This document shows, in pieces, positions 1 to 9,012 of a DNA stretch of 64,000 nt. A program made the position numbers and the translations under genes. Location: contig NZ_OZ244162.1 in the NCBI RefSeq assembly GCF_965216485.1, positions 496,001 to 560,000 of the forward strand, in the 5' to 3' direction. The DNA is from Algiphilus sp965216485 (GTDB taxonomy: Bacteria > Pseudomonadota > Gammaproteobacteria > Nevskiales > Nevskiaceae). The stretch's first letter is position 1; every line of letters starts with the position of its first letter. The notes beneath the pieces were generated by a model. It worked only from the letters and a program-made list of their open reading frames with translations. It ran no database searches and was not told where the DNA came from.

Positions 1-2005
1 CCGCAATCGGCTCTGGCATGGGGGCAGGCTCCAGCGGGGCTTCCGAACGTGGGGTTTCGGGCACGTCATCGGCCCCCATCTCCGGGAGCGGCGCCTCGAC
101 CAGGGTCTCGAAATGGGCGGGCTGCGGGTTCTCGCAGAGCGGCGGCGCTTCGGCAGTCTCCAGCGTCTCTCCGGCGGCCTCACGAATCTCGGCGATGAAG
201 TACGGCGTCACCAGATGCCCGCCATTGGCGAAGACGGCAAAGGCGCGTGCCATTTCCAGCGGTGTGAAGACCGGGCTGCCGAGGGCAAGGGAGAGATTGT
301 TCGGCATGCGTGCCTCGGGCAGGCCGAAACGGGTCGCGTAGTCGCGTCCGGTGTCCACGCCGATGGCGCGCAGCAGCTTGATCGACACGATGTTGCGCGA
401 ATGCACCAGCGCTTCGCGCAGGCGGGTCGGTCCGTAGAACTTGCCCGAGTAGTTGCGCGGCCGCCACTTGTCCTCAAGGGCGTAGTCCTCCATCACGATG
501 GGCGCATCGATGATGACGGACGCCGGGGTATAGCCCTGATCGAGGGCTGCTGCATAGATGATGGGCTTCATGGCGCTGCCCGGCTGGCGCTCGGCCTGGG
601 TGACGCGATTGAAGCGCCCGTTGAAGAAGTCATAGCCGCCGACCAGCGCGCGGATGGCCCCACTCTGCGGCGACAGGGCAACGAGCGCGGATTCGGCCTT
701 GGGCTCCGCCGCGAGCTGCCAGTCGGGTCGGTGGTCCTCGGGTAGCGGCGCGGCACCCTCGTTGCCGGCGGCGTCACGCAGATAGACCAGCGCGCCGGGC
801 TGCAGCCGCTGGCTGCCGAATTCTGCCCAGCTGTAGCTGTCCGCCGTCAGGCGCACGCTTTGGCCGTCTTCGAGAAACAGCGCCATGCCCTCGCCGTCAT
901 GGCGACGCACGACGGCGCGGACCAGGCCGGCGAGCGGCGCGAACTCTCGGATAGCAGCCACCGCCGCCTGCGGCAGCGCATCGCCGTTCATCTCGGCGCG
1001 CACATCCTCGGGCAATCGTGGGCGATCGACGCTGTAGCCGGTACGCGCGCTGTGCTGGCGCAGGTTGCTGCGCACGGCCTTCACCGCCGCAATCTGCTCG
1101 TTGCTGTCGATGGTGGTGACGACTTCATAACCGTCCTCGTAGACCGCTTCGCCGTAGCGCGCCACCATTTCCTGACGCACCATTTCGGCGACATAGTGCG
1201 CGTCGAGCTCGACGGTGTATTCCTCAGGCGTGACGAGAATCGCCTCCTCGCGCGCGGCCTCGTAGCGCCCCTGATCGATGAAGTCGAGGGCGAGCATCCG
1301 GCCCAGCACATAGTCGCGCCGCTCGCGGGCGCGATCCGGGTTGTTCGCCGGGTTGTCGCGCGATGGGGCCTTGGGCAGTCCGGCCAGCACCGCCATCTGC
1401 GACAGGCTCAGTTCCTCCACCGGTACGCCGAAATACACACGCGCGGCTGCGCCCACGCCATAGGCGCGCTCACCGAGATAGATCTTGTTGAGATAGCTCT
1501 CCATGATCTGCTGCTTGGTGAGCACCTCTTCCATGCGCAGCGCGAGGAAAATCTCGCGGATCTTGCGGTCGTAGGTGCGCTCGCGCGTCAGAAAATAGTT
1601 GCGCGCCAACTGCATGGTGATGGTGCTGCCGCCCTGGGAGCGTTCACCGGTCACCGCCAGATTCACGGCCGCGCGCAGAATGCCGCGCCAGTCCACGCCC
1701 GGGTGCGAGAAATAGCGCGCATCCTCGGCGGCGATGAAGGCATTGATGAGCTGTTCCGGCATCTCGTCGTAGGCCAGCGGGATACGTCGCTGCGTGCCGA
1801 ATTCGCCGATGAGCTTGCCGTCCCGGGAGTAGATGCGCAGCGGGACCTGCAGTGGCAACTCGCGCACCGCTTCCACCGGCGGCAATTGCGGTTCGTAGAC
1901 CGCGCGCGCCGTGAAGAACGCCGCGACCGTGAACAGCACGCCCGCGATCAGTACAAAGGCCAGTACCATGGCCAGACGCAGGGCGATGCGGGCAGAAAAA
2001 GACAT
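1..2005 (-). CDS. mrcA: Penicillin-binding protein 1A, 3' end beyond the window
   Basis: This is a bifunctional class A PBP that polymerises and cross-links peptidoglycan at the inner membrane's periplasmic face. I translated the minus strand from the ATG at 2003-2005. It opens with a short cytoplasmic stub and one membrane anchor (about residues 10-32). The GT51 glycosyltransferase signatures EDARYFSHPGVD and QGGSTITMQLARN follow, then a long insert, then the transpeptidase SxxK motif as PGSAMKP near nt 570 and an SRN motif near nt 395. The KTG motif is not reached, so about 668 codons are visible and the C-terminus lies off the window. It diverges from pilM, an arrangement widely conserved in gammaproteobacteria. 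Identification is firm; only the length is unknown. Confidence 0.93.
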   Translation of the reverse strand, partial: MSFSARIALRLAMVLAFVLIAGVLFTVAAFFTARAVYEPQLPPVEAVRELPLQVPLRIYSRDGKLIGEFGTQRRIPLAYDEMPEQLINAFIAAEDARYFSHPGVDWRGILRAAVNLAVTGERSQGGSTITMQLARNYFLTRERTYDRKIREIFLALRMEEVLTKQQIMESYLNKIYLGERAYGVGAAARVYFGVPVEELSLSQMAVLAGLPKAPSRDNPANNPDRARERRDYVLGRMLALDFIDQGRYEAAREEAILVTPEEYTVELDAHYVAEMVRQEMVARYGEAVYEDGYEVVTTIDSNEQIAAVKAVRSNLRQHSARTGYSVDRPRLPEDVRAEMNGDALPQAAVAAIREFAPLAGLVRAVVRRHDGEGMALFLEDGQSVRLTADSYSWAEFGSQRLQPGALVYLRDAAGNEGAAPLPEDHRPDWQLAAEPKAESALVALSPQSGAIRALVGGYDFFNGRFNRVTQAERQPGSAMKPIIYAAALDQGYTPASVIIDAPIVMEDYALEDKWRPRNYSGKFYGPTRLREALVHSRNIVSIKLLRAIGVDTGRDYATRFGLPEARMPNNLSLALGSPVFTPLEMARAFAVFANGGHLVTPYFIAEIREAAGETLETAEAPPLCENPQPAHFETLVEAPLPEMGADDVPETPRSEAPLEPAPMPEPIA

Positions 2006-2104
2006 GGGAGTCAGGGCTTCGCTGGCGGCTTCCGACCGGTGGACCTAGCCGAATGAGCCGGTTATCGGGCTTACATATCAGTGATTTGGGATGAACATCT
2101 AGTG

Positions 2105-2132
2105 TTGCATCCAGCTTTGCCCGCGTTATATT
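2105..2132 (+). promoter_or_regulatory. Candidate sigma-70 promoter for pilMNOPQ
   Basis: A TTGCAT hexamer at 2105-2110 and TATATT at 2127-2132 are separated by 16 bp, about 60 bp upstream of the pilM start, in the mrcA/pilM divergent gap. The assignment rests on motif match and position only. Confidence 0.45.
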
Positions 2133-2194
2133 AACGAACACAGGCTGTCCAGGGCGTACGCCGTCATGTGCAGCGGGAGCAATCTGGGGCCACC

Positions 2195-3280
2195 ATGGGC
2201 GTTTTATCGTCGCTGTTCAAGCGTAGGAGCCAGCCGCTCGTTGGCGTGGATGTCAGTGCGTCGGCGATCAAGCTGGTCGAGCTGTCCGGCGACTTCGACA
2301 ATCCGGAAGTTGTTGCCTTCGCGGTGGAACCCGTGCCCGAGGGCGCGATCGTGGATCGTCAGATCAACGAGCCGGAAGCCCTGGCCGCAGCCCTTCGCCG
2401 TACCTTCCAGCGCGCGCACACGAAGACGCGGCGCGTTGCCATGGCAGTCCCCGGCGCCTCGGTGATATCCAAGGTCATCCCGATGCCTGCGGTGATGAAT
2501 GAGTCGGACATGGAGGAGCAGATCGCCGTCGAAGCCGATCAATACATCCCCTATCCGATCTCGGAGGTCAGCCTAGACTTCGAAGTCATCGGCCCCAGCG
2601 CGTCGGACCCGGATGCCATGGACGTGCTGCTCGCCGCCTGTCGCCGTGATCAGGTCGACAACCTGACGCGAGTACTCGAACTGGCGGAACTGGTGCCGGC
2701 CGTGGTCGACGCCGAGCCTTTTGCGCTGGAAAACGCCTGCACCTTCCTGCGTGGCCAGATGCCGAATCACGGCAAGGACTGCACGGTGGCGGTGGCCGAT
2801 ATCGGCAACACCACGATGCAGATCAATGTCCTGCACAACGGCGACAGCATTTTTTCGAGAGAGCACAACATCGGCGGACGCATGCTCACCGAGGAGATCG
2901 CGCGCGCCTACGAAATGGACATCCCTGAGGCGGCCCGCGCCAAGAAGGAAGGCGGCCTGCCCGAGGATTATGAAACCACCATCCTGCAGCCCTTTCTGGA
3001 TGAGCTCGCGGTGCAGATCGACCGCAGCTTCCAGATGTTCTTCTCGGGCGGTCAGGTCACCCACCAGATCGATCAGTTGCTGGTTGCTGGAGGCAGTGCC
3101 TACCTCAATGGCATGATCGAGCGCTTTGCGCTGCGGCTGCAGATTCCCGTCGAGCGCGCCCTGCCGCTGAGCACCATGAAGATGGCGCGTCAGCTGAAGA
3201 AGACGACCCTCGAGCAGAACGAGTGCGCACTGTTGCTGGCACTGGGTCTGGCCTCTCGCACTTTCGACGCGCCGCGCTAA
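2195..3280 (+). CDS. pilM: Type IV pilus inner-membrane assembly protein PilM
   Basis: PilM is the cytoplasmic, actin-like (FtsA-fold) component of the type IV pilus alignment subcomplex and binds the N-terminus of PilN. The 361-residue product begins MGVLSSLF and shows the nucleotide-binding fold signatures VGVDVSASAIKLVEL at the N-terminus, VADIGNTTMQINVL in the middle and LLVAGGSAYLNGM near the C-terminus. I chose the ATG at 2195 over the upstream in-frame ATG at 2168. It gives the family-typical length and sits just after a GGGG stretch. It is the first gene of pilMNOPQ, with only about 10 bp before pilN. Confidence 0.95.
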   Translation: MGVLSSLFKRRSQPLVGVDVSASAIKLVELSGDFDNPEVVAFAVEPVPEGAIVDRQINEPEALAAALRRTFQRAHTKTRRVAMAVPGASVISKVIPMPAVMNESDMEEQIAVEADQYIPYPISEVSLDFEVIGPSASDPDAMDVLLAACRRDQVDNLTRVLELAELVPAVVDAEPFALENACTFLRGQMPNHGKDCTVAVADIGNTTMQINVLHNGDSIFSREHNIGGRMLTEEIARAYEMDIPEAARAKKEGGLPEDYETTILQPFLDELAVQIDRSFQMFFSGGQVTHQIDQLLVAGGSAYLNGMIERFALRLQIPVERALPLSTMKMARQLKKTTLEQNECALLLALGLASRTFDAPR

Positions 3281-3289
3281 GGATTCGCC

Positions 3290-3874
3290 GTGGGAACGCA
3301 TATCAACCTTCTGGACTGGCGCGCGGCACGCCGTGAACGCCGGCTCCAGGACTTCAAACGCCAGATGGTGGCTGCCGCCGCCATCGGCGTTGCCATCGCG
3401 CTGCTGTGGTACATGCAGGCCAGCGGCGTGCGCGAGGACCAGGAGGCGCGCAACGATCTTCTGCGTTCCGAGATCAAGGCGCTGGATCAGAAGATCAAGG
3501 AGATCGCGGATCTCGAGAAGGTGCAGGACAATCTGCTCGCGCGCATGGAGGTCATCGAATCGCTGCAGGCCTCCCGTTCAGCCAGCGTGCATCTCTTCGA
3601 TGAGCTGGTGGCAACGCTCCCAGAGGGCGTGCACCTGAATCGCGCCAATCAGAACGGGGAGCAGGTGCAGCTTGAGGGCGTCGCCGAATCCAATGCGCGC
3701 GTCTCGCAATACATGAAGAATCTCGAGGCCTCCCAGTGGTTCGAGAACCCGCGCCTGATCGTGATCCGCAGTCGCGACCAGGGTCGCCTGCGGCTGTCCG
3801 AGTTCACGCTGCAGGTGCGCGCCCTGCGCAAGCCGCCGGAAGAAGACGGCAAGGGAGGCGGCAATGGCAATTGA
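3290..3874 (+). CDS. pilN: Type IV pilus assembly protein PilN
   Basis: PilN is a bitopic inner-membrane protein that heterodimerises with PilO and docks PilM. It starts at a GTG and has 194 residues. The N-terminal cytoplasmic tail carries the INLLDWR motif that inserts into PilM. One membrane helix follows (about residues 23-40), then a periplasmic coiled-coil region and a ferredoxin-like domain. It ends in a charged Gly-rich tail and overlaps pilO by 11 bp, consistent with translational coupling in the pilMNOPQ operon. Confidence 0.95.
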   Translation: MGTHINLLDWRAARRERRLQDFKRQMVAAAAIGVAIALLWYMQASGVREDQEARNDLLRSEIKALDQKIKEIADLEKVQDNLLARMEVIESLQASRSASVHLFDELVATLPEGVHLNRANQNGEQVQLEGVAESNARVSQYMKNLEASQWFENPRLIVIRSRDQGRLRLSEFTLQVRALRKPPEEDGKGGGNGN

Positions 3875-4514
3875 TCTGCGTGCGCGCTTTCAGGAACTGC
3901 AGACGCTCGATGTGCAGAACCCCGGCGCCTGGCCGGACTGGGTGCGCGGTTTCACCGCCCTGCTGCTGGTCATCGCCCTCGTCGGCGGCAGCTACTGGTT
4001 CCTGATCAAGGAGCAGTACGAGCAGGCGGCACGCGCGGCACAGACGGAGCAGGAATTGCGTTCCAGCTTCGAGACGAAGCAGCGCCGCGCTGCTGCTCTC
4101 GACGACTATCGTGCGCGGCTCGAGGCCATGGAACGCGAGTTCGGCCAGATGCTGCGCCAGCTGCCTGGCCGCGCCGAAGTGGCCAATCTGCTCAATGACA
4201 TCTCGCAGACGCGCAGCGCCAACAACCTCGAAGAAGAAATCTTCGAGCCGCAAAACGAGATCATCCGCGACTTCTACGCCGAACTGCCCAATCGCATCGT
4301 CGTGGTCGGGGCGTTCCACGATATCGCGCGCTTTGTCTCCGACATCGCCTCGCTGTCGCGCATTGTCACCGTCGAGGACATCACGCTGGCGCCGGTGGAC
4401 GGCAAGAAGGTGGGCGAGGCGGAGGGGCGCGAACTGCGCATGTCGGCCACCGCCAAGACCTATCGTTACCTCGACGACGAGGAAGTGTCGCGCGGCAATC
4501 GGAGGCGGCGATGA
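3864..4514 (+). CDS. pilO: Type IV pilus assembly protein PilO
   Basis: PilO partners PilN in the periplasmic alignment complex linking the inner-membrane motor to the PilQ secretin. It has 216 residues, a single membrane helix at about residues 32-50 (LLLVIALVGGSYWFLI), a coiled coil rich in Glu/Gln/Arg, then a globular periplasmic domain. The start overlaps pilN and the stop overlaps the pilP start through ATGA, so the five pil genes form a tightly coupled transcription unit. Confidence 0.95.
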   Translation: MAIDLRARFQELQTLDVQNPGAWPDWVRGFTALLLVIALVGGSYWFLIKEQYEQAARAAQTEQELRSSFETKQRRAAALDDYRARLEAMEREFGQMLRQLPGRAEVANLLNDISQTRSANNLEEEIFEPQNEIIRDFYAELPNRIVVVGAFHDIARFVSDIASLSRIVTVEDITLAPVDGKKVGEAEGRELRMSATAKTYRYLDDEEVSRGNRRRR

Positions 4515-5041
4515 TGCACAGTTCCGTCACCGCTGCACTGCGCCTGACCGTGGGCGTCCTGTTCGCGCTGAGCCTTAGTGCCTGCGACGACGGACGCGAC
4601 GATCTGCGCAGCTATATCGAGCGCATCAAGGCGCGCCCGGCGCAGCCGCTGGAGCCGCTGCCCGAGCCGAAGACCTACCAGCCCTACACCTATCGGGAGG
4701 CAGGACGGCGCAATCCCTTCATCCCGATCGAACCCGAACTCGGTGCGGGGAACCGCAACGACGACCTGCGCCCGGATCAGAGCCGGCCGCGTGAGCCACT
4801 GGAAGCCTTCCCCCTCGATGCCTTGCGCATGGTCGGGGTGGTCACCAAGGGCGGCGTACGCTATGCACTGATCCGCGATCCGGAAGGGGTCATCCATCGC
4901 GTTCCCGCTGGCGCCTACGCCGGTCAGAACTACGGCCGTGTCACGGCCATTACATCCACCGAAGTGCAGCTGGTCGAGATCGTCCCTGACGGTTTCGGTG
5001 GCTGGACCGAACGGCCCGCGACCATTCCGCTGGCCGAGTGA
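4511..5041 (+). CDS. pilP: Type IV pilus assembly lipoprotein PilP
   Basis: PilP is an inner-membrane lipoprotein that bridges PilN/PilO to the secretin PilQ. The 176-residue product has a signal peptide with a lipobox (LSAC, Cys25). A disordered Pro-rich linker follows, then the C-terminal beta-sandwich domain (RNPFIPIEP, then DALRMVGVV and GQNYGRVTAI). Two ATG codons stand in tandem at the start, the first being part of the ATGA overlap with pilO. The arrangement and length are typical of the family. Confidence 0.95.
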   Translation: MMHSSVTAALRLTVGVLFALSLSACDDGRDDLRSYIERIKARPAQPLEPLPEPKTYQPYTYREAGRRNPFIPIEPELGAGNRNDDLRPDQSRPREPLEAFPLDALRMVGVVTKGGVRYALIRDPEGVIHRVPAGAYAGQNYGRVTAITSTEVQLVEIVPDGFGGWTERPATIPLAE

Positions 5042-5066
5042 ACGGAATTTGCAGGAGACCGTAGCC

Positions 5067-7235
5067 ATGTATCGACGCCCTCTCGCACAGCACAGGACCC
5101 AGTGGGCCATCGGCCTGCTGATGGTCTCGCTGGCAGGCGCCGTCCAGGCGCAGACCACGCCCAGCGTGCAGTCGGTCGAGCATGTCGCGCTCGGCACCAA
5201 TGCCGTGCGCATCACGGTGGCCCTCGACGGACCGGTACCGGAGCCGCGCAGCTTCTTCGTCGAGCAGCCGGCGCGTCTGTCCATCGATCTGCCCCAGACC
5301 GGCATCGCCCCGGCGACGAAGCGGGTGCATCCCATCAACATCGGTGCGACCCGTTCGCTGGCCCTTGCGGAAGCGCAGGGCCGTACCCGCGCGGTGGTCG
5401 AACTGACCGAGGCCCTGCCCTACAGCCTGCAGCGCGAAGGCAACGACCTTGTCATCCTGATCAACGCCGAAGCGGCGGGCGGTGCCCCCGAGGCCGACGC
5501 CGCGACCCCGGCTACCGCGGCGCCGACCGCCGCGCCGGCGGTAGCGCAGACTCGCATCCGTGCCGTCGATTTCCGTCGCGGCGAGGACGGCAGTGGTCGC
5601 GTCATTATCGATCTCAACCGGGCCGATGCACGCATTTCCACGCGCGAGTCGGGCGGACGGGTCGTTGCCCGCTTCAGCGACGTCACCGCCAAGGAAAGCC
5701 TCTATCAGCGACTGGACGTGCTCGATTTCGCCACGCCGGTCAAGTTCATCGACCTTCGGCCCAAGGGCGACGACAGCGAACTGGTCGTCATTCCGGTCGA
5801 CGATGCCCGCTTCGAGCAGGTCGCCTACCAGGCTGGCACGCAGTACACCATCGAGTTGAAGCCGCTTACGGTTGAGACCGAGGACGAGCGCGACGCCACG
5901 CAGCCGAACTACACCGGCGAACGCGTTTCGCTGTCCTTCCAGGACGTGGAAGTACGGGCGCTGCTGCAGATCATCGCCGACGTGGCCGAAGTGAATCTGG
6001 TGGTGTCCGACTCGGTCGACGGCAGCATGACGCTGCGGCTCGACAATGTGCCCTGGGACCAGGCGCTGGACATCGTGCTGCGTCAGCAGGGGCTGGGCAT
6101 GGAGCAGCAGGGCAATGTCATGCTGGTGGCGCCCAACGAGGAGATTTCCGACCGCGCCGAAGAAGCGCGCGAGGCTCGCCAGGCGCGCGCTGAGCTGGCC
6201 CCGCTGCGCACCGAAGTCATCCAGGTCAATTATTCCCGCGCGACCGAGCTGGCTGCCATCATTCGCGAGGCCTCCCAACAGTCGGGCGGCGGCAACAACA
6301 GCGGCGGCAACGTCGGCACCGAATCCGAGCTGCTCAGCCGACGCGGCAAGATCACCGTGGACGAGCGCACCAATACCCTGATCGTGCAGGAGGCCCGCAC
6401 CAACCTCGACGCTATCCGCCGGCTGGTGAGTCGGCTCGACGTGCCGGTGCGACAGGTGCTGATCGAATCCCGCATCGCCATCGTCAACGACGACTTCCAG
6501 AAGGAGCTGGGCGTGCAGGCGGGCTTTACCAGTATCGGCACCAGCGGTGACGTCACCATCGGCGCCAGTGGCACCAATGTCGGTGCCGATACCGTGATCA
6601 ACGGCGGCATTCCGGCGCTGACCAACCGCCTGGGCGTGCGGCTGCCGGTCGCCAGCCCCACCGGCAGCTTTGGCCTGGCCGTGCTGGGTAACGATTTTCT
6701 GGTCGACCTCGAACTCTCCGCCATGCAGAGCGAAGGGCGAGGCGAGCTTGTGTCGACACCGCGCGTGGTGACCGCCGATCGCAGCGAGGCCACCATCAAG
6801 CAGGGTCTGCAGGTGCCAATCACCACTCGCAGCCAGCAGGATGCGAACTCCACGACCACCGAATTCGTGGATGCCCTGCTCGAATTGCGCGTCACCCCCG
6901 AGATCACGCCCGACGATGGCGTCTTCCTGAACCTCTTCGTGACCCGCAACGAACCGGACTTCACGCAGGTCAACGTCGACGGCAACCCCGCCATCGCCAC
7001 CCGCGAGGTCTCGACCCGGGTGCTGGTGCGTACCGGCGAGACCTTGGTGCTGGGCGGCGCATACCAGTCGGAAAAGACGGAAAACGTGTTCAAGGTGCCA
7101 CTGCTCGGCGATATCCCGATCATCGGTCGCCTGTTCCGCCGCGAAGCGAATATGCGCAGTCAGCGCGAACTGCTCGTCTTCGTCACGCCCAAGATCCTGG
7201 CCGAGGGCCTCAGCATCGGCGACGACAACCCGTAG
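5067..7235 (+). CDS. pilQ: Type IV pilus secretin PilQ
   Basis: PilQ forms the outer-membrane channel through which the pilus emerges. I place the start at the ATG at 5067, preceded by GCAGGAG, giving 722 residues. The visible order is a signal peptide ending near AVQA, two AMIN domains that bind peptidoglycan, an Ala/Pro-rich linker, a secretin short N-terminal domain (VSLSFQDVEVRALLQII), a secretin N1 domain interrupted by a Gly/Asn-rich stretch, and the C-terminal secretin domain ending ELLVFVTPKIL. It closes the pil operon, and aroK follows after about 60 bp. Confidence 0.96.
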   Translation: MYRRPLAQHRTQWAIGLLMVSLAGAVQAQTTPSVQSVEHVALGTNAVRITVALDGPVPEPRSFFVEQPARLSIDLPQTGIAPATKRVHPINIGATRSLALAEAQGRTRAVVELTEALPYSLQREGNDLVILINAEAAGGAPEADAATPATAAPTAAPAVAQTRIRAVDFRRGEDGSGRVIIDLNRADARISTRESGGRVVARFSDVTAKESLYQRLDVLDFATPVKFIDLRPKGDDSELVVIPVDDARFEQVAYQAGTQYTIELKPLTVETEDERDATQPNYTGERVSLSFQDVEVRALLQIIADVAEVNLVVSDSVDGSMTLRLDNVPWDQALDIVLRQQGLGMEQQGNVMLVAPNEEISDRAEEAREARQARAELAPLRTEVIQVNYSRATELAAIIREASQQSGGGNNSGGNVGTESELLSRRGKITVDERTNTLIVQEARTNLDAIRRLVSRLDVPVRQVLIESRIAIVNDDFQKELGVQAGFTSIGTSGDVTIGASGTNVGADTVINGGIPALTNRLGVRLPVASPTGSFGLAVLGNDFLVDLELSAMQSEGRGELVSTPRVVTADRSEATIKQGLQVPITTRSQQDANSTTTEFVDALLELRVTPEITPDDGVFLNLFVTRNEPDFTQVNVDGNPAIATREVSTRVLVRTGETLVLGGAYQSEKTENVFKVPLLGDIPIIGRLFRREANMRSQRELLVFVTPKILAEGLSIGDDNP

Positions 7236-7297
7236 CCGCAGGCGAACCCGGCGCAAAGCGGGCAGCCGATATACTGCGGGCCTGACTGGTCCGCGCC

Positions 7298-7900
7298 ATG
7301 ATTGTGTCTGTCCGACCCCCCTTCCGCCTCCTGCAGCGCCGCAAGCCGCGAGAGGAGCGGCCACCGCGCGCCGCGCTCCACCGGCGCATCTTCCTCGTCG
7401 GCCCGATGGGCGCGGGCAAGACCACCCTCGGCCGTCGACTTGCCGCCCTGGGGCGCATGGAGTTCGTCGATAGCGATCATGAGATCGAGCGGCGCACCGG
7501 CGTCGATATTCCCTTCATTTTCGAGAAGGAGGGCGAGGCCGGCTTCCGCAAGCGAGAGCACGACATCCTGGCGGAGCTTGCCGAGCGCGAGGGTGTGGTG
7601 GTGGCGACCGGGGGCGGTGCCGTGCTCAATGCCGATACCCGTCAACGCTTGCACGAAAAGGGCTTGGTGATCTATCTGCACGCGTCGGTCGATCAGCAAC
7701 TGCGCCGCACTGCGCGCAGCAGCCATCGCCCTCTGCTGCGCTCCGGTGACCGAAGGGCCACGCTGGAGCGACTGTTGGCGGAACGTGATCCGCTGTATCG
7801 TGAGATCGCGCATCGGATCGTGGAGACCGATGGGCGCAACACCCGCGCCCTGGCGCAGGAAATCTTCCGGAATTTGCGCAAGGAGACTGCTGAATCGTGA
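7298..7900 (+). CDS. aroK: Shikimate kinase
   Basis: It phosphorylates shikimate with ATP in the chorismate pathway. The 200-residue frame has a Walker A GPMGAGKT at residues 35-42, the substrate-binding DSDHEIERR segment, the GGGAV motif and a LID arginine region (SSHRPLLR). Common AroK proteins are about 170-180 residues; this one has roughly 28 extra basic residues before the first beta strand. No ATG exists closer to the domain, so either the ATG at 7298 is real or translation starts at the GTG at 7304. It overlaps aroB by a GTGA, as expected for the aroKB pair. Confidence 0.93.
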   Translation: MIVSVRPPFRLLQRRKPREERPPRAALHRRIFLVGPMGAGKTTLGRRLAALGRMEFVDSDHEIERRTGVDIPFIFEKEGEAGFRKREHDILAELAEREGVVVATGGGAVLNADTRQRLHEKGLVIYLHASVDQQLRRTARSSHRPLLRSGDRRATLERLLAERDPLYREIAHRIVETDGRNTRALAQEIFRNLRKETAES

Positions 7901-9012
7901 CTGCTTCCACGCGTCGTCACGGCACGCGCCAGCTGCAGGTCGAGCTGGGTGCCCGTTCCTATCCGATCCGCATCGGCAACGATCTGTTCGCAGATGCCGC
8001 CGTCTGGCGCGAAGTGCGCGACCGGCCGCTGCGTCTGCTGTGCGACGAGAACGTGGCGCGTGACTGGCTCAAGCCGCTGGTGGCGCGGCTCGGGATTGCG
8101 CCCGAGCATGTGCGCATTGTGGCGCCGGGCGAGGCGAGCAAATCAATGGCCCAGGTGAGCGCCTGTCTGGACTGGCTGCTGGAGACGCATACCCCGCGCG
8201 ATGGCGCGCTGGTCGCCCTCGGCGGTGGGGTCGTCGGTGATCTGGCGGGCTTCGTGGCGGCCATTTATCTGCGCGGTATCGACTTCGTGCAGGTACCCAC
8301 CACGTTGCTCGCGCAGGTGGACTCCAGCGTGGGCGGCAAGACTGGGGTCAACCACGCCCGCGGCAAGAATCTCATCGGCGCCTTCCATCAGCCGCGTCTG
8401 GTGATCGCCGACAGCGATACGCTCTCCACGCTGCCGGCGCGTGAATTCCGTGCCGGCATCGCCGAGGTCATCAAGTACGGCATGCTCGGCGATGCCGAGT
8501 TCTTTGCCTGGCTCGAGGACAACATGGCGCGGTTGCTCGCACTCGATGCCCAGCGCATCACCGACGTGGTGGAGCGCTGCTGTGGCATGAAGGCACAGAT
8601 CGTGGCCGCCGACGAGCGCGAATCCGGTCGCCGCGCGCTACTCAATCTGGGGCACACGTTTGCCCACGCCATCGAGACGCACACCGACTACGCGCGTTAC
8701 CTGCACGGCGAGGCGGTCGCCATCGGCCTGTACATGGCGGCGGACCTCTCGCAGCGGCTGGGTTGGCTGGCACAGCAGGACCTGCAGCGCGTGCAGGCGC
8801 TCATCCGCGCCGCCGAGCTGCCCACCGACGTGCCCGAGGGCATGACGCCGGAGGATTTCCTGCGCCACATGGCGCACGACAAGAAAGTGGCCGCCGGACG
8901 GATTCGTTTCGTGCTGCTGCGGCGGTTGGGGGAGGCGCTGGTCACCGCCGAAGTGGCGCCGGAGCAGCTCGACGAATTGCTGCAGGCCCACTGCGCCACG
9001 CACACGGCCTGA
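7897..9012 (+). CDS. aroB: 3-dehydroquinate synthase
   Basis: It converts DAHP to 3-dehydroquinate, using NAD+ and a divalent metal. The 371-residue protein shows the NAD-binding GGGVVGDLAGF motif, SVGGKTGVNH, and the metal ligands within the GHTFAHAIE and LHGEAVAIG segments. The GTG start overlaps the aroK stop by four bases, and the TGA stop shares a base with the ATG of dgt. The three genes are therefore likely cotranscribed and translationally coupled. Confidence 0.96.
   Translation: MTASTRRHGTRQLQVELGARSYPIRIGNDLFADAAVWREVRDRPLRLLCDENVARDWLKPLVARLGIAPEHVRIVAPGEASKSMAQVSACLDWLLETHTPRDGALVALGGGVVGDLAGFVAAIYLRGIDFVQVPTTLLAQVDSSVGGKTGVNHARGKNLIGAFHQPRLVIADSDTLSTLPAREFRAGIAEVIKYGMLGDAEFFAWLEDNMARLLALDAQRITDVVERCCGMKAQIVAADERESGRRALLNLGHTFAHAIETHTDYARYLHGEAVAIGLYMAADLSQRLGWLAQQDLQRVQALIRAAELPTDVPEGMTPEDFLRHMAHDKKVAAGRIRFVLLRRLGEALVTAEVAPEQLDELLQAHCATHTA

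Noticed and set aside
4950..7364. 804-codon minus-strand frame opposite pilQ
   Set aside because: Shadow of PilQ, which has full secretin signatures on the plus strand.
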